From: Actinomycetota bacterium
Lineage (GTDB): Bacteria > Actinomycetota > Actinomycetes > Nanopelagicales > Nanopelagicaceae
Length of the DNA stretch: 11,707 bases
Assembly (NCBI GenBank): GCA_947488645.1
Contig: CANLAC010000027.1
Span: 1-11,707 of the forward strand
Direction of reading: 5' to 3'
Positions 1-6,758 of this stretch are shown here, in pieces. Position 1 is the first letter of the stretch, and every line of letters starts with the position of its first letter. The notes under the pieces were generated by a model. It was not told the DNA's origin. It ran no database searches and worked only from the letters and a program-made list of their open reading frames with translations. Both the position numbers and the translations under genes were made by a program.

Positions 1-1717
1 GTGTACGAACAGCTTGTGACTTTCCACCGTGCAATGCACCAACTGGCACACCTGCATGAGCAAGCTTGTCAGCTAAACGATCTGCGCCGCGCTGAGTCTT
101 AACGAACAAAATAGTTTTTCCGTTACGTGCCGCAACTTGATTTGTGATGTCATCTTTATCAGTTGGGTTCATAACTAATACGTAATGCTCCATTGTTGAA
201 ACTGAGGCACGATCGTTTTGTAGTGAGTGAGTCTTTGGGTTCTTCAAGTACTGACGAACCAATGAATCCACACCACGGTCAAGAGTTGCAGAGAATAGAA
301 GACGTTGACCATCAAGCTTTGCCTGATCAAGAATTTCCTTAACAACAGGCAAGAAGCCCATGTCTGCCATCTGATCTGCTTCATCAAGAACTGTAATTTG
401 AAGTTGGTCTAACTGAACTTCACCCTTGTCAAGTAGATCGATCAAACGACCAGGTGTTGCCACCAAGATTGCAGTTCCGCGACGCATCGCTGTGATCTGC
501 TTTGAGTAAGACATTCCGCCAGCAACAACAACTGATTCGTGACCAATTGAACGTGCAAGTGGCATTAAAACTTCATCAATCTGCTGTGCAAGTTCGCGTG
601 TTGGAGTCAAAACAAGTGCCAATGGCTTATGAGGCTTTGCAACCTTGCCATTTAAGTTGTTAAGAAGTGCCAAACCAAATGCAAGAGTCTTTCCTGAACC
701 AGTTTGCCCGCGACCTAAAATATCGTGGCCTGCTAGCGCATCTGGCAAAGTTGCAATCTGGATTGGGAATGGATGCAAAATTCCTTGCTTGCTTAGTGCG
801 TTAACAAGTGGAGCTGCAATACCAAGATCAGCAAATGTTGTTGTGATCTCAGTTAGGGGAGTTGCATCAACAAGGTTTGCATCTGCAAGATTTGCTGAAA
901 TGTAGTTGTCATCTGCACCGAAATCGATCGCTGCATTTGAGTGAGACTTTGAGTGTGATTTGAAGTCATCACGAGCATAGGCTGGTGAATCATTGCGACG
1001 ATCACGCACTGGGCGCTCTGCGCGGAAGTTAGCTGCGCGAGTATCTGGTGCAACGCTGGACTTCTTTGGACGAGTTGGATCAAACTTTTCACGCTTGCGC
1101 GGTTCAAAGTTTGGACGGCCATCATCTGTGCGAGCAATCTTTGCCTTTACAGCGTCACGACGATTAGTTGGACGAGTATCTGAATCCTTCTTAAATGCTG
1201 GACGCTCTGGACGTTCTGCCTTCTTATAAGTCTTCTTAAACTCTGGACGAGATGCTGGACGCTCTGATCGCTGTGATGAGCTTGGACGTTCTGTTCGCTC
1301 TGCACGTGGTGCTGATTCGCGAACTTCACGTTCTTTGACAAACTTCTTTGCACGTGAATCTGGACGCTGTGATCGTTCAATACGTGCTGAACGCTCTGCT
1401 GGTTCTTCAGTTGGACGTGGCTTTGATGCAGTTTGTTCTTGATAACGCTTTGCGCGTAACTTTGAACGCTCTACTAAGCGAGTTTCCTTCTTTGATGTTG
1501 CAGTTGTATCAACATCTGAATAACGACGAGTTGATGAAGGCTTACCTGTTGAAGGCTTAGCTGCTGCACCTTTACGTGCTGCTTTTTGCGCAGTCGTGTG
1601 ACGTGCCTTTGGAGCTGATTCTTTAAATTCAGCAGCCTTCTTTGTTCGCTTAGGCTTTCCTGCTGATGCTGCGCGACGAGCTTTTCCGGGCGCGCTAGTA
1701 CGTGGTTGTAGAGACAT
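1..1717 (-). CDS. DEAD-box ATP-dependent RNA helicase, C-terminus cut by the window edge
   Basis: ATP-driven remodelling of RNA duplexes or RNP (ribosome assembly, mRNA turnover or cold adaptation are the usual roles). Reading the minus strand from the ATG at 1717 gives about 572 open codons running off the left edge. Visible in order: Q-motif region FPIQ (~316), motif I GQTGSGKT (~336), Ia PTRELAQQ (~371), Ib TPGR (~420), II DEAD (~444), III SAT (~475), then the start of RecA domain 2 (ILFVKT, ~535; ALHGGKSQ, ~560). Motifs V and VI and the C-terminus lie outside. Residues 1 to ~285 are a low-complexity tail rich in Arg, Lys, Ser, Glu and Pro with repeated ERP/RP units, predicted disordered and RNA-binding. 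Such basic tails are more usual at the C-terminus. It lies downstream of cbiO on the same strand, separated by a structured gap. A TATGCA ends 6 nt before the ATG, so leaderless initiation is possible but weaker than at the other genes. The exact subfamily (RhlE, DeaD, SrmB) cannot be told. Confidence 0.93.
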   Translation of the reverse strand, partial: MSLQPRTSAPGKARRAASAGKPKRTKKAAEFKESAPKARHTTAQKAARKGAAAKPSTGKPSSTRRYSDVDTTATSKKETRLVERSKLRAKRYQEQTASKPRPTEEPAERSARIERSQRPDSRAKKFVKEREVRESAPRAERTERPSSSQRSERPASRPEFKKTYKKAERPERPAFKKDSDTRPTNRRDAVKAKIARTDDGRPNFEPRKREKFDPTRPKKSSVAPDTRAANFRAERPVRDRRNDSPAYARDDFKSHSKSHSNAAIDFGADDNYISANLADANLVDATPLTEITTTFADLGIAAPLVNALSKQGILHPFPIQIATLPDALAGHDILGRGQTGSGKTLAFGLALLNNLNGKVAKPHKPLALVLTPTRELAQQIDEVLMPLARSIGHESVVVAGGMSYSKQITAMRRGTAILVATPGRLIDLLDKGEVQLDQLQITVLDEADQMADMGFLPVVKEILDQAKLDGQRLLFSATLDRGVDSLVRQYLKNPKTHSLQNDRASVSTMEHYVLVMNPTDKDDITNQVAARNGKTILFVKTQRGADRLADKLAHAGVPVGALHGGKSQAVRT

Positions 1718-1723
1718 AGAAAA

Positions 1724-1729
1724 TGCATA
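1724..1729 (-). promoter_or_regulatory. Possible weak -10 element of the helicase gene
   Basis: TATGCA on the minus strand, ending 6 nt before the helicase ATG at 1717. It sits exactly where the TAnnnT boxes of seven other genes in the window sit, but lacks the final T. An alternative is TATACC at 1756-1761, which would give a leader of about 30 nt beginning with the 1735-1755 stem-loop. I cannot choose between them from sequence. Confidence 0.3.
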
Positions 1730-1734
1730 CCAAT

Positions 1735-1755
1735 CGAGACGACAAGCGCGTCTCG
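1735..1755. repeat. Inverted repeat, 7-bp arms, 7-nt loop
   Basis: Perfect arms CGAGACG (1735-1741) and CGTCTCG (1749-1755) around a 7-nt loop, ending 17 nt upstream of the helicase ATG. In RNA it would be a GC-rich hairpin near the start of a short helicase leader. If the helicase mRNA is leaderless, the repeat instead covers the spacer and -35 zone and could be an operator. Confidence 0.6.
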
Positions 1756-1804
1756 GGTATAGCTCGCACTTTTGGCGGCTAGGGCGAAAATAAGACTCGC
1801 ATGT

Positions 1805-1855
1805 AGTGCTGCAAATGCAGCACTTGGGGGAAGTGCATTGATGCGGTCGCATCAA
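1805..1855. repeat. Cluster of three inverted repeats between cbiO and the helicase gene
   Basis: Three perfect inverted repeats in 51 bp. (a) AGTGCTGC 1805-1812 / GCAGCACT 1817-1824, loop AAAT. (b) GCACTT 1820-1825 / AAGTGC 1831-1836, loop GGGGG. (c) TTGATGCG 1838-1845 / CGCATCAA 1848-1855, 2-nt centre. Repeats a and b share 1820-1824, so they cannot both fold. None is followed by a T-run on the minus strand, so they do not look like classic intrinsic terminators, although repeat c lies only about 20 nt past the cbiO stop and could still end or protect that mRNA. The remaining sequence of the 159-bp gap 1718-1876 holds nothing else I can identify. Confidence 0.6.
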
Positions 1856-1876
1856 CTGGGTTAATTCTACCGTGGA

Positions 1877-2620
1877 TTATTGGATCGAAAAACCAACAGG
1901 TAATTCAAGACGATTCGCCGATAAAAGCGCTGAATTGGTCAGAATTTCCTGGGTTGAGCCATCTGCAACGATAACGCCACCCTTCAAAATTACTGATCGG
2001 GCGCATAGTTCATATGCGTATGGAAGATCATGGGTAACCATCACCATTGTTATATCTAATGAGCGCAAAATGTCAGCTAATTCGCGGCGACTAGCAGGAT
2101 CCAGGTTTGATGATGGTTCATCTAGAACAAGAATTTCAGGCTTCATTGCAAGCACTGTTGCAACGGCAACACGGCGACGCTGTCCAAAGGAAAGGTGGTG
2201 AGGCGGGCGATCTTTGAACTCAAGCATTCCAACTAGTTCAAGTGCCTCATTAACAATTGCATCAAGTTCTGAACCGCGCTTTCCCATGTTGTAGGGACCG
2301 AACGCAACATCTTCACCAACAGTTGGCATAAAGAGTTGATCATCAGGATCTTGAAAAACTATTCCTACCTTTGCACGAATCTCTTTGATCGATTCCTTAT
2401 TTTTCGAATCAACTAATTGCCCAGCAACATGAATAGTTCCATGCGATGTTGGGTGAATTCCATTCATATGCATTACTAGTGTTGTCTTTCCCGCACCGTT
2501 TGGACCAAGTAGTGCCACTCGTTCACCCTTTTGTACAGAAAGGTTTACGCCATACAGTGCTTGATTTCCATCGGGGTAGGCAAATGCAAGCTCTTTAATT
2601 TCTAGACTTGGCGTAGTCAT
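1877..2620 (-). CDS. cbiO: Energy-coupling factor ABC transporter ATPase CbiO (cobalt/nickel import)
   Basis: Cytoplasmic ATPase that powers the CbiMNQO importer for Co2+ (or Ni2+). The 247-residue protein, counted from MTTPSLEI, shows Walker A GPNGAGKTT (39-47), Q-loop glutamine in VFQDPDDQ (~90), signature LSFGQRRR (143-150; the second position of the usual LSGGQ is Phe, a variant I associate with this family), Walker B ILVLDEPS (163-170), and switch histidine in VTHDLP (197). Length is normal for a single-ATPase ECF module. The start is the ATG overlapping the cbiQ stop by one base (TAATG), pointing to translational coupling; the longer in-frame opening to 2695 lies inside cbiQ and is not family-like. 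It is the last gene of the cbiMNQO operon. Confidence 0.95.
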   Translation of the reverse strand: MTTPSLEIKELAFAYPDGNQALYGVNLSVQKGERVALLGPNGAGKTTLVMHMNGIHPTSHGTIHVAGQLVDSKNKESIKEIRAKVGIVFQDPDDQLFMPTVGEDVAFGPYNMGKRGSELDAIVNEALELVGMLEFKDRPPHHLSFGQRRRVAVATVLAMKPEILVLDEPSSNLDPASRRELADILRSLDITMVMVTHDLPYAYELCARSVILKGGVIVADGSTQEILTNSALLSANRLELPVGFSIQ

Positions 2621-3423
2621 TACATTTTTCCAATCACTAGTTGTACAGTAAAGATAATTGCTGCAATAAATGGATACACCAAGGCAGTGAACCAAACTTT
2701 GGTTTGAACTTTAGGTGGTTCATCATGGGGCAACACACCTTCGTATCCTCTTGAGAGCATTGAAAGATGAACTCTTTCTCCTCTTTCGTAAGAGCGAATA
2801 AAGAGTGCCCCAGCTGCGGTTGCTAAAACTTTCCAGTGCTTGATTCCAGTTGCTTCAAAACCTCGGGACTCACGAGCAACCTTCATTCTTTCCATCTCAT
2901 CATTTACAACGTTGACATAGCGCAGCATAAAAGAAGCAATCTGGACCATCAGAACAGGAAGCTTTAGGCGCTCAAGTCCGCGCAGAATTTCACGAGCAGT
3001 TGTCGAGGTGGACAAAATAATTGCCGTCATGACGCCCAAGGTTCCTTTAACAACAATTCCAGAGCCTGCGATCAAACCTTCGCGATAGAGATCAAAAGGT
3101 CCTACTTGAACCTTCTCACCGGAACCAAAAAAAGGCATGAGAATGGCGAAGAAAACAAATGGAATTTCGATTAATGAGCGCTTAAAGAGAAGCAAAAACG
3201 GAATCTTTGCAATTGAAACAACTGTTAACAACCATAAGAAGTAGGCGATAAATGCTGGCCATTTGGTAACCGGGGTGGAGACAACAATCAAAATAAAGGC
3301 GATCGCTGAAATGATCTTTAAATGGGAAGGTAAAGAGTGAACTAGGGAATGGCGATGAAGGTAGAGCCGTTCACCTACATCATGACCGTGGTGATGGTTC
3401 TCCTGTTCGAGCTTAGTTGCCAT
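2620..3423 (-). CDS. cbiQ: Energy-coupling factor transmembrane protein CbiQ
   Basis: Membrane coupling subunit (ECF T component) linking the ATPase CbiO to the metal-binding CbiM. From MATKLEQE it has 267 residues with hydrophobic segments at about 36-50, 56-80, 86-100, 115-140, 155-172 and 243-264. Two coupling-helix motifs of the Ala-Arg-Gly type are present as SRG at 186-188 and 224-226; these dock in CbiO. The N-terminus is His-rich (HHHGH at 10-14, more His at 23, 25 and 29), a plausible metal-scavenging tail. The chosen ATG (3421-3423) overlaps the cbiN end by 11 nt; an upstream in-frame start at 3468 would add 15 residues inside cbiN and is less likely. Confidence 0.93.
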   Translation of the reverse strand: MATKLEQENHHHGHDVGERLYLHRHSLVHSLPSHLKIISAIAFILIVVSTPVTKWPAFIAYFLWLLTVVSIAKIPFLLLFKRSLIEIPFVFFAILMPFFGSGEKVQVGPFDLYREGLIAGSGIVVKGTLGVMTAIILSTSTTAREILRGLERLKLPVLMVQIASFMLRYVNVVNDEMERMKVARESRGFEATGIKHWKVLATAAGALFIRSYERGERVHLSMLSRGYEGVLPHDEPPKVQTKVWFTALVYPFIAAIIFTVQLVIGKM

Positions 3424-3721
3424 CCTTCTTTGGCTTGCGCGCAATGAGTTTAAAACCAATGCCAGCAACTACCGCGGTTCCAATCACTCCAATTACTCCG
3501 GCAACACCAACTGATGCGCGCTCATTCTCAATTCCCTTAACACCGTAATCTGCCAAAGTTCCATCTGCATTGGTGTGGTCTTTTGCCGTATCAATGAAAC
3601 CAATATCTTGTGCAACTTTTTCTAATCCATCAGGTGATGATGAGGCATAGAAAGAAACGACCCCTGCAAGAAATAGAGAAACAATGAAACCCGCGATGTA
3701 AAACTTTCGATTAGTTACCAC
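3413..3721 (-). CDS. cbiN: Small ECF cobalt/nickel transporter subunit with PDGLE motif (CbiN-like)
   Basis: Small accessory membrane subunit of the importer. From the GTG at 3719-3721 it has 102 residues: a transmembrane helix (~7-26), the extracytoplasmic motif SSSPDGLE (27-34), a polar loop, a second helix (~70-92), and a basic C-terminus (ARKPKKDGN). The PDGLE domain occurs next to or fused with CbiM and is thought to take the place of CbiN in metal loading; sequence identity to classical CbiN is not evident. The GTG start is preferred because GGAG lies 7 nt upstream (3729-3732) and the product then begins with a normal positive-then-hydrophobic N-terminus; the longer ATG frame from 3760 lies inside cbiM. 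It overlaps cbiM by 11 nt. Confidence 0.85.
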   Translation of the reverse strand: MVTNRKFYIAGFIVSLFLAGVVSFYASSSPDGLEKVAQDIGFIDTAKDHTNADGTLADYGVKGIENERASVGVAGVIGVIGTAVVAGIGFKLIARKPKKDGN

Positions 3722-4388
3722 TTCGGATCTCCAACTTCTGCACGTTGTTTTTCCACCCATAAACCAAATCGCTGCGGCTTGCTAATACTGCACTCACCGT
3801 TAAACCAGTTATCAGAGCTTCACCAATTCCGATTAACACATGCGTTCCGACCATTGCACTTAGGACTGCAGAAGTTGAAAAGGTTGCAGTTGCACCCATC
3901 GCATATTGGATTGTGAAACCAACAGCAGCCGCGGGCACTGAAAGCAATCCACCGATTGAGGCAGCAAGTGAGATCGAAGACTTAGTCTTTGGTAGAACTT
4001 TGCGTAGAAGCAAGAAGATTCCGTAACCCGCCCAAACGCCTAAGACACCCATATTGAAAACGTTTAGACCAATTGCTGTTAGGCCACCATCGGCAAATAA
4101 CAAACCTTGCATTAACAAAACAACGGTTAGCGCCAAAGTTGCCGCCCACGGACCAACTAAGACTGCAGCTAAGGCACCACCTAATAAGTGACCACTTGTT
4201 CCTGCTGCAACTGGAAAGTTGAGCATCTGCACCGCAAAAATGAATACTGCAGTTAAACCTGCAAGAGGCGCTGTCTTCTCATCTAATTGAGTTCGAGCAC
4301 CCTTTAGAGCCGTTGCAACGCCAGCAGCGGCTAGGCCAGCAAAGATTGCAGAGGTCTGGACATCAATAAACCCGTCTGGAATATGCAT
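3711..4388 (-). CDS. cbiM: Cobalt/nickel-binding membrane component CbiM
   Basis: Substrate-binding membrane subunit of the ECF cobalt (or nickel) importer. The 225-residue protein begins MHIPDGF, the family hallmark. In the related NikM2 structure the metal is held by the N-terminal amine, His2 and His67; both His2 and His67 (in TSGHLLGG) are present here, but only when the start is taken at 4388. The upstream ATG at 4406 would bury the N-terminus and is therefore rejected. About six or seven hydrophobic segments follow. It heads the cbiM-N-Q-O operon. A TATAAT box 6 nt before the ATG implies leaderless expression and leaves no room for a cobalamin riboswitch. Cobalt versus nickel cannot be settled from sequence. 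Confidence 0.95.
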   Translation of the reverse strand: MHIPDGFIDVQTSAIFAGLAAAGVATALKGARTQLDEKTAPLAGLTAVFIFAVQMLNFPVAAGTSGHLLGGALAAVLVGPWAATLALTVVLLMQGLLFADGGLTAIGLNVFNMGVLGVWAGYGIFLLLRKVLPKTKSSISLAASIGGLLSVPAAAVGFTIQYAMGATATFSTSAVLSAMVGTHVLIGIGEALITGLTVSAVLASRSDLVYGWKNNVQKLEIRSGN

Positions 4389-4394
4389 GGGGTA

Positions 4395-4400
4395 ATTATA
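4395..4400 (-). promoter_or_regulatory. -10 element of the cbiMNQO operon (leaderless)
   Basis: Perfect TATAAT on the minus strand, 6 nt before the cbiM ATG, so the expected transcription start falls on the start codon. No convincing -35 hexamer is seen at 16-18 bp upstream. Confidence 0.75.
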
Positions 4401-4445
4401 ATGCAAACGATTCGCATCTGCATCTTGAAGGCAATTAGGGGTAGG

Positions 4446-4451
4446 TATGCT
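4446..4451 (+). promoter_or_regulatory. -10 element of the formamidase-like gene (leaderless)
   Basis: TATGCT (TAnnnT) ends 6 nt before the ATG at 4458. A TTGAAG at 4425-4430 is a possible -35, although its 15-bp spacer is short. It supports the start at 4458 over the ATGs at 4383 and 4402. Confidence 0.6.
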
Positions 4452-4457
4452 CCGCGG

Positions 4458-5783
4458 ATGCTTCGGATACTCATTGTTGCCCTGCTTGTGAGCCTATGTC
4501 CGGCCCCAGCGGTTGCCTCTGAGTGCAGCTGGGATCTCACTCCTGGATGGGTCCAACGGGAAAACCTAAAAAAGGGAGACGCTAAGTGGGATGCGGATGT
4601 GCCACTTCGGTTCAGCGCTGATTTTGCACGCCGAAAAGAGGTTCCGCGGATTGAAGGCTTTGTAAGTTCAGCTTCTGCAACATGTGGTGAGACTGTTTCT
4701 CTGACCACGGTGGGATCTACAAAGTTTCAGGTCGAGATCTATCGAATGGGATATTACAAAAATACAGGCGCTCGCCTAATTCGCACTCTTGCATCACCAA
4801 AATCAATAATGGTAGATAGCAAGATGGTGCCAGGTCAGTACTTATTGAAGTTGCGAAGCCTTAAGCGAGCAAGCACCTTTGTTCCGTTAGTAATTACTGG
4901 CAGCGGTGCTCATGATTTAACTTTCGTTTCATCCGTACTTACATGGCAGTCCTATAACCAATGGGGCGGTGATTCTTTATATAAAGGAGCAGATGGCAAT
5001 CGTGAAACTGCAGCCTCTGTAGTTTCATTTGATCGACCATACGATGGTGATGGTTCTGGACAATTTCGATACATGGAACAACCGCTTTTAATATTGATGG
5101 AAAAAGCTGGTTTAGACATTAATTACATCACTGATTTAGAAGTTGATTCAAAACCAGAAGTTTTTACACAAACTCGCACAATAGTTCTCGGTGGTCACAG
5201 CGAGTATTGGACCAGAGGTATGCGCCAACATTTTGAAAACGCTGTTGCATCTGGAGTCAATCTCATTGTTTTTGGTGGGAATACCGGATATGCAGTTACT
5301 GAAATTAAAGGACGTGACATCTCTGGTAGAACTCCATATCGTGAAATTGGACAACCCGAATCCCTTCTACTTGGTTCGCAATACTTTGCATTAGGAATCC
5401 GAAAAGATTTAGTGTCAAACAATGTGTGGCCATTTTCTGTACTTGGAATTGATGCTCAGATAAAAGGGATTTATGGATACGAGGCAGATACCGCAATGGG
5501 AACTGTGGGACCAGGTGTGCAGGTTCTTGCCAGAGCAGTTATTAGTCCAACTGAAAAAGGTTTCGTTGCAATGAGTACCTATTACACAGCACCTAGCGGG
5601 GCAGCTGTAATGAACATGGGTACCAACGCTTGGGTCTGTGCGATCTCTAACCGTTGCCCTTGGGGCCACTCCTTCGACTTACAGACTCAAAAACAGATTC
5701 AAAAGGTAACCCAAGAGGTTCTAAAGACGGTCAAATCTGCAAAATGGCCTGTGGCGCAGATAGAGATACCCGCTCGTCCTTAG
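4458..5783 (+). CDS. Secreted protein related to the N,N-dimethylformamidase large subunit (C-terminal domain family)
   Basis: The 441-residue product starts with a Sec signal peptide (hydrophobic 3-14, likely cut after AVA at 20), so it acts outside the membrane. The rest resembles the DMFase beta-subunit-like C-terminal domain: EIYRMGYY (93-100), PGQYLLKL (125-132), LTWQSYNQWGG (161-171), SFDRPYDGDG (190-199), GGHSEYWTRGMR (245-256) and FGGNTGY (272-278). In DMFase a mononuclear iron is bound by two Tyr and one Glu; candidates here are Tyr128, Tyr166 and Glu249, with His247 and Asn275 nearby. That mapping is my inference from motif spacing. The substrate is unknown; it should not be called a dimethylformamidase. 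Cys23, Cys76, Cys394 and Cys400 may form disulfides. Starts at 4383 and 4402 would place a basic stretch before the signal peptide and overlap the cbiM promoter. Confidence 0.8.
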   Translation: MLRILIVALLVSLCPAPAVASECSWDLTPGWVQRENLKKGDAKWDADVPLRFSADFARRKEVPRIEGFVSSASATCGETVSLTTVGSTKFQVEIYRMGYYKNTGARLIRTLASPKSIMVDSKMVPGQYLLKLRSLKRASTFVPLVITGSGAHDLTFVSSVLTWQSYNQWGGDSLYKGADGNRETAASVVSFDRPYDGDGSGQFRYMEQPLLILMEKAGLDINYITDLEVDSKPEVFTQTRTIVLGGHSEYWTRGMRQHFENAVASGVNLIVFGGNTGYAVTEIKGRDISGRTPYREIGQPESLLLGSQYFALGIRKDLVSNNVWPFSVLGIDAQIKGIYGYEADTAMGTVGPGVQVLARAVISPTEKGFVAMSTYYTAPSGAAVMNMGTNAWVCAISNRCPWGHSFDLQTQKQIQKVTQEVLKTVKSAKWPVAQIEIPARP

Positions 5784-5794
5784 GCTAATCCGTA

Positions 5795-5800
5795 TAGGGT
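5795..5800 (+). promoter_or_regulatory. -10 element of the TPR gene (leaderless)
   Basis: TAGGGT (TAnnnT) ends 7 nt before the ATG at 5808, in the 24-bp gap after the upstream gene's stop at 5783. No clear -35. Confidence 0.5.
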
Positions 5801-5807
5801 CTCGCAC

Positions 5808-6758
5808 ATGGGCGAAGATGATGGCTTAGAAGAACTCATCAGCGAAGAGATGTTGTGGGATCGAATCCCCGAGGTCGAGGGCGAAGAACGCGCCAGTACT
5901 TACTACGAATTAAGCGCTCGCATTTATGCACGTGGTCAATATGACGAAGCACTTGCACTTGCAGAGACTGCACGCGATATTTATTCACAACTTGGCGAAG
6001 AAGCACCATCTGAAGGATTAGCTCAAGCATATTCAGCAATTGGCTATAACTTAAATCAATTAAAGCGCATGGATGAAGCAGCAACTGCGATGAGCAAAGC
6101 AGTTGAATTACTTCGTGAGAATAAATCACCTATTGCACTTGAACTTGCCTGCACACTTGGTGAGTGGTGGTACACATCAAAGCAATATGACAAAGTTGTT
6201 GAAACAATGAATGAGTGTGCACAAGAGCATTTAGTTGATGGCAATGAAATTGGCGCAGCAAATGATTTGCACTTAATTGGTTGCGCAGAACGTGAATTGA
6301 AGAATTACGAAAAGGCAATCGAAGCATTTAAAGAAGCAAGATCTCTCTTTAAGAGAAACAAAGAAGTAATCCATGTTGCTCGTTGTGATCAAAAAATGGC
6401 GTCATGCCTAATTGAACTTGGTCAGGGTGAACTAGCTTTGGAAACTGCTCGTAAGGCAGTTGATGTGTTTGAAACAGGCCATGATCACCGACGTGAAACA
6501 TTTGCATCTTTTGAATTTGGTAAGGCACAAATCCTGCTTGAAAAATATGACGAAGGATTGGCAACTCTTGAAAATGTATTGGCGATAGTCAGTGAAGATG
6601 AGCCAAAAGATTTCGAATTTATTGTCGATGTTGAGTCGCGCATCGCTAAAATCTTGCGCATGCAAGGTCGGGGTGAAGAAGCAGATGAGATTGAGCGCCG
6701 CTTAAAGACTGTTCAGGAAGCGCTGGAAGATGAACCAGAGCTTGATCTCCTCACTTAA
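5808..6758 (+). CDS. Tetratricopeptide-repeat protein
   Basis: A 316-residue, strongly acidic protein without signal peptide or membrane segment, so cytoplasmic. It is mostly helical TPR-like repeats of about 35-40 residues, recognisable in ARGQYDEALALAETARDIY (~42-60), AYSAIGYNLNQLKRMDEAA (~73-91), TSKQYDKVVETM (~127-138), CAERELKNYEKAIEAFKEA (~157-175), LIELGQGELALETARKAV (~206-223) and KAQILLEKYDEGLATLENV (~244-262). The first ~25 residues are acidic (GEDDGLEELISEE) and it ends ELDLLT. TPRs mediate protein-protein contacts; the partner is unknown. Its last 29 nt overlap the start of the phosphatase gene, which suggests co-expression and perhaps a shared pathway. No enzyme domain is visible. 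Confidence 0.88.
   Translation: MGEDDGLEELISEEMLWDRIPEVEGEERASTYYELSARIYARGQYDEALALAETARDIYSQLGEEAPSEGLAQAYSAIGYNLNQLKRMDEAATAMSKAVELLRENKSPIALELACTLGEWWYTSKQYDKVVETMNECAQEHLVDGNEIGAANDLHLIGCAERELKNYEKAIEAFKEARSLFKRNKEVIHVARCDQKMASCLIELGQGELALETARKAVDVFETGHDHRRETFASFEFGKAQILLEKYDEGLATLENVLAIVSEDEPKDFEFIVDVESRIAKILRMQGRGEEADEIERRLKTVQEALEDEPELDLLT

Noticed and set aside
853..1728. Several minus- and plus-strand reading frames of 70-94 codons within the helicase N-terminal region
   Set aside because: They are shadows of the repetitive, codon-biased basic tail of the helicase; their products are Gln/Val- or Arg/Ser-rich low-complexity strings, and the helicase frame runs straight through.
1805..1855. 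Intrinsic transcription terminator for cbiO
   Set aside because: The stems are good but no T-run follows on the transcribed strand; kept only as inverted repeats.
1872..2201. 109-codon plus-strand frame opposite cbiO
   Set aside because: Lies entirely antisense to the conserved cbiO ATPase; product resembles no protein and is explained by codon bias.
4383..4457. Earlier ATG starts (4383, 4402) for the formamidase-like gene
   Set aside because: They would add a basic stretch before the signal peptide and overlap the cbiM start and -10 box; TATGCT placed 6 nt before 4458 fits the pattern of the window.
4389..4457. Possible cobalamin or Ni/Co riboswitch before cbiM
   Set aside because: Only 69 bp separate the divergent start codons and the -10 box leaves no leader; no B12-box-like sequence seen.
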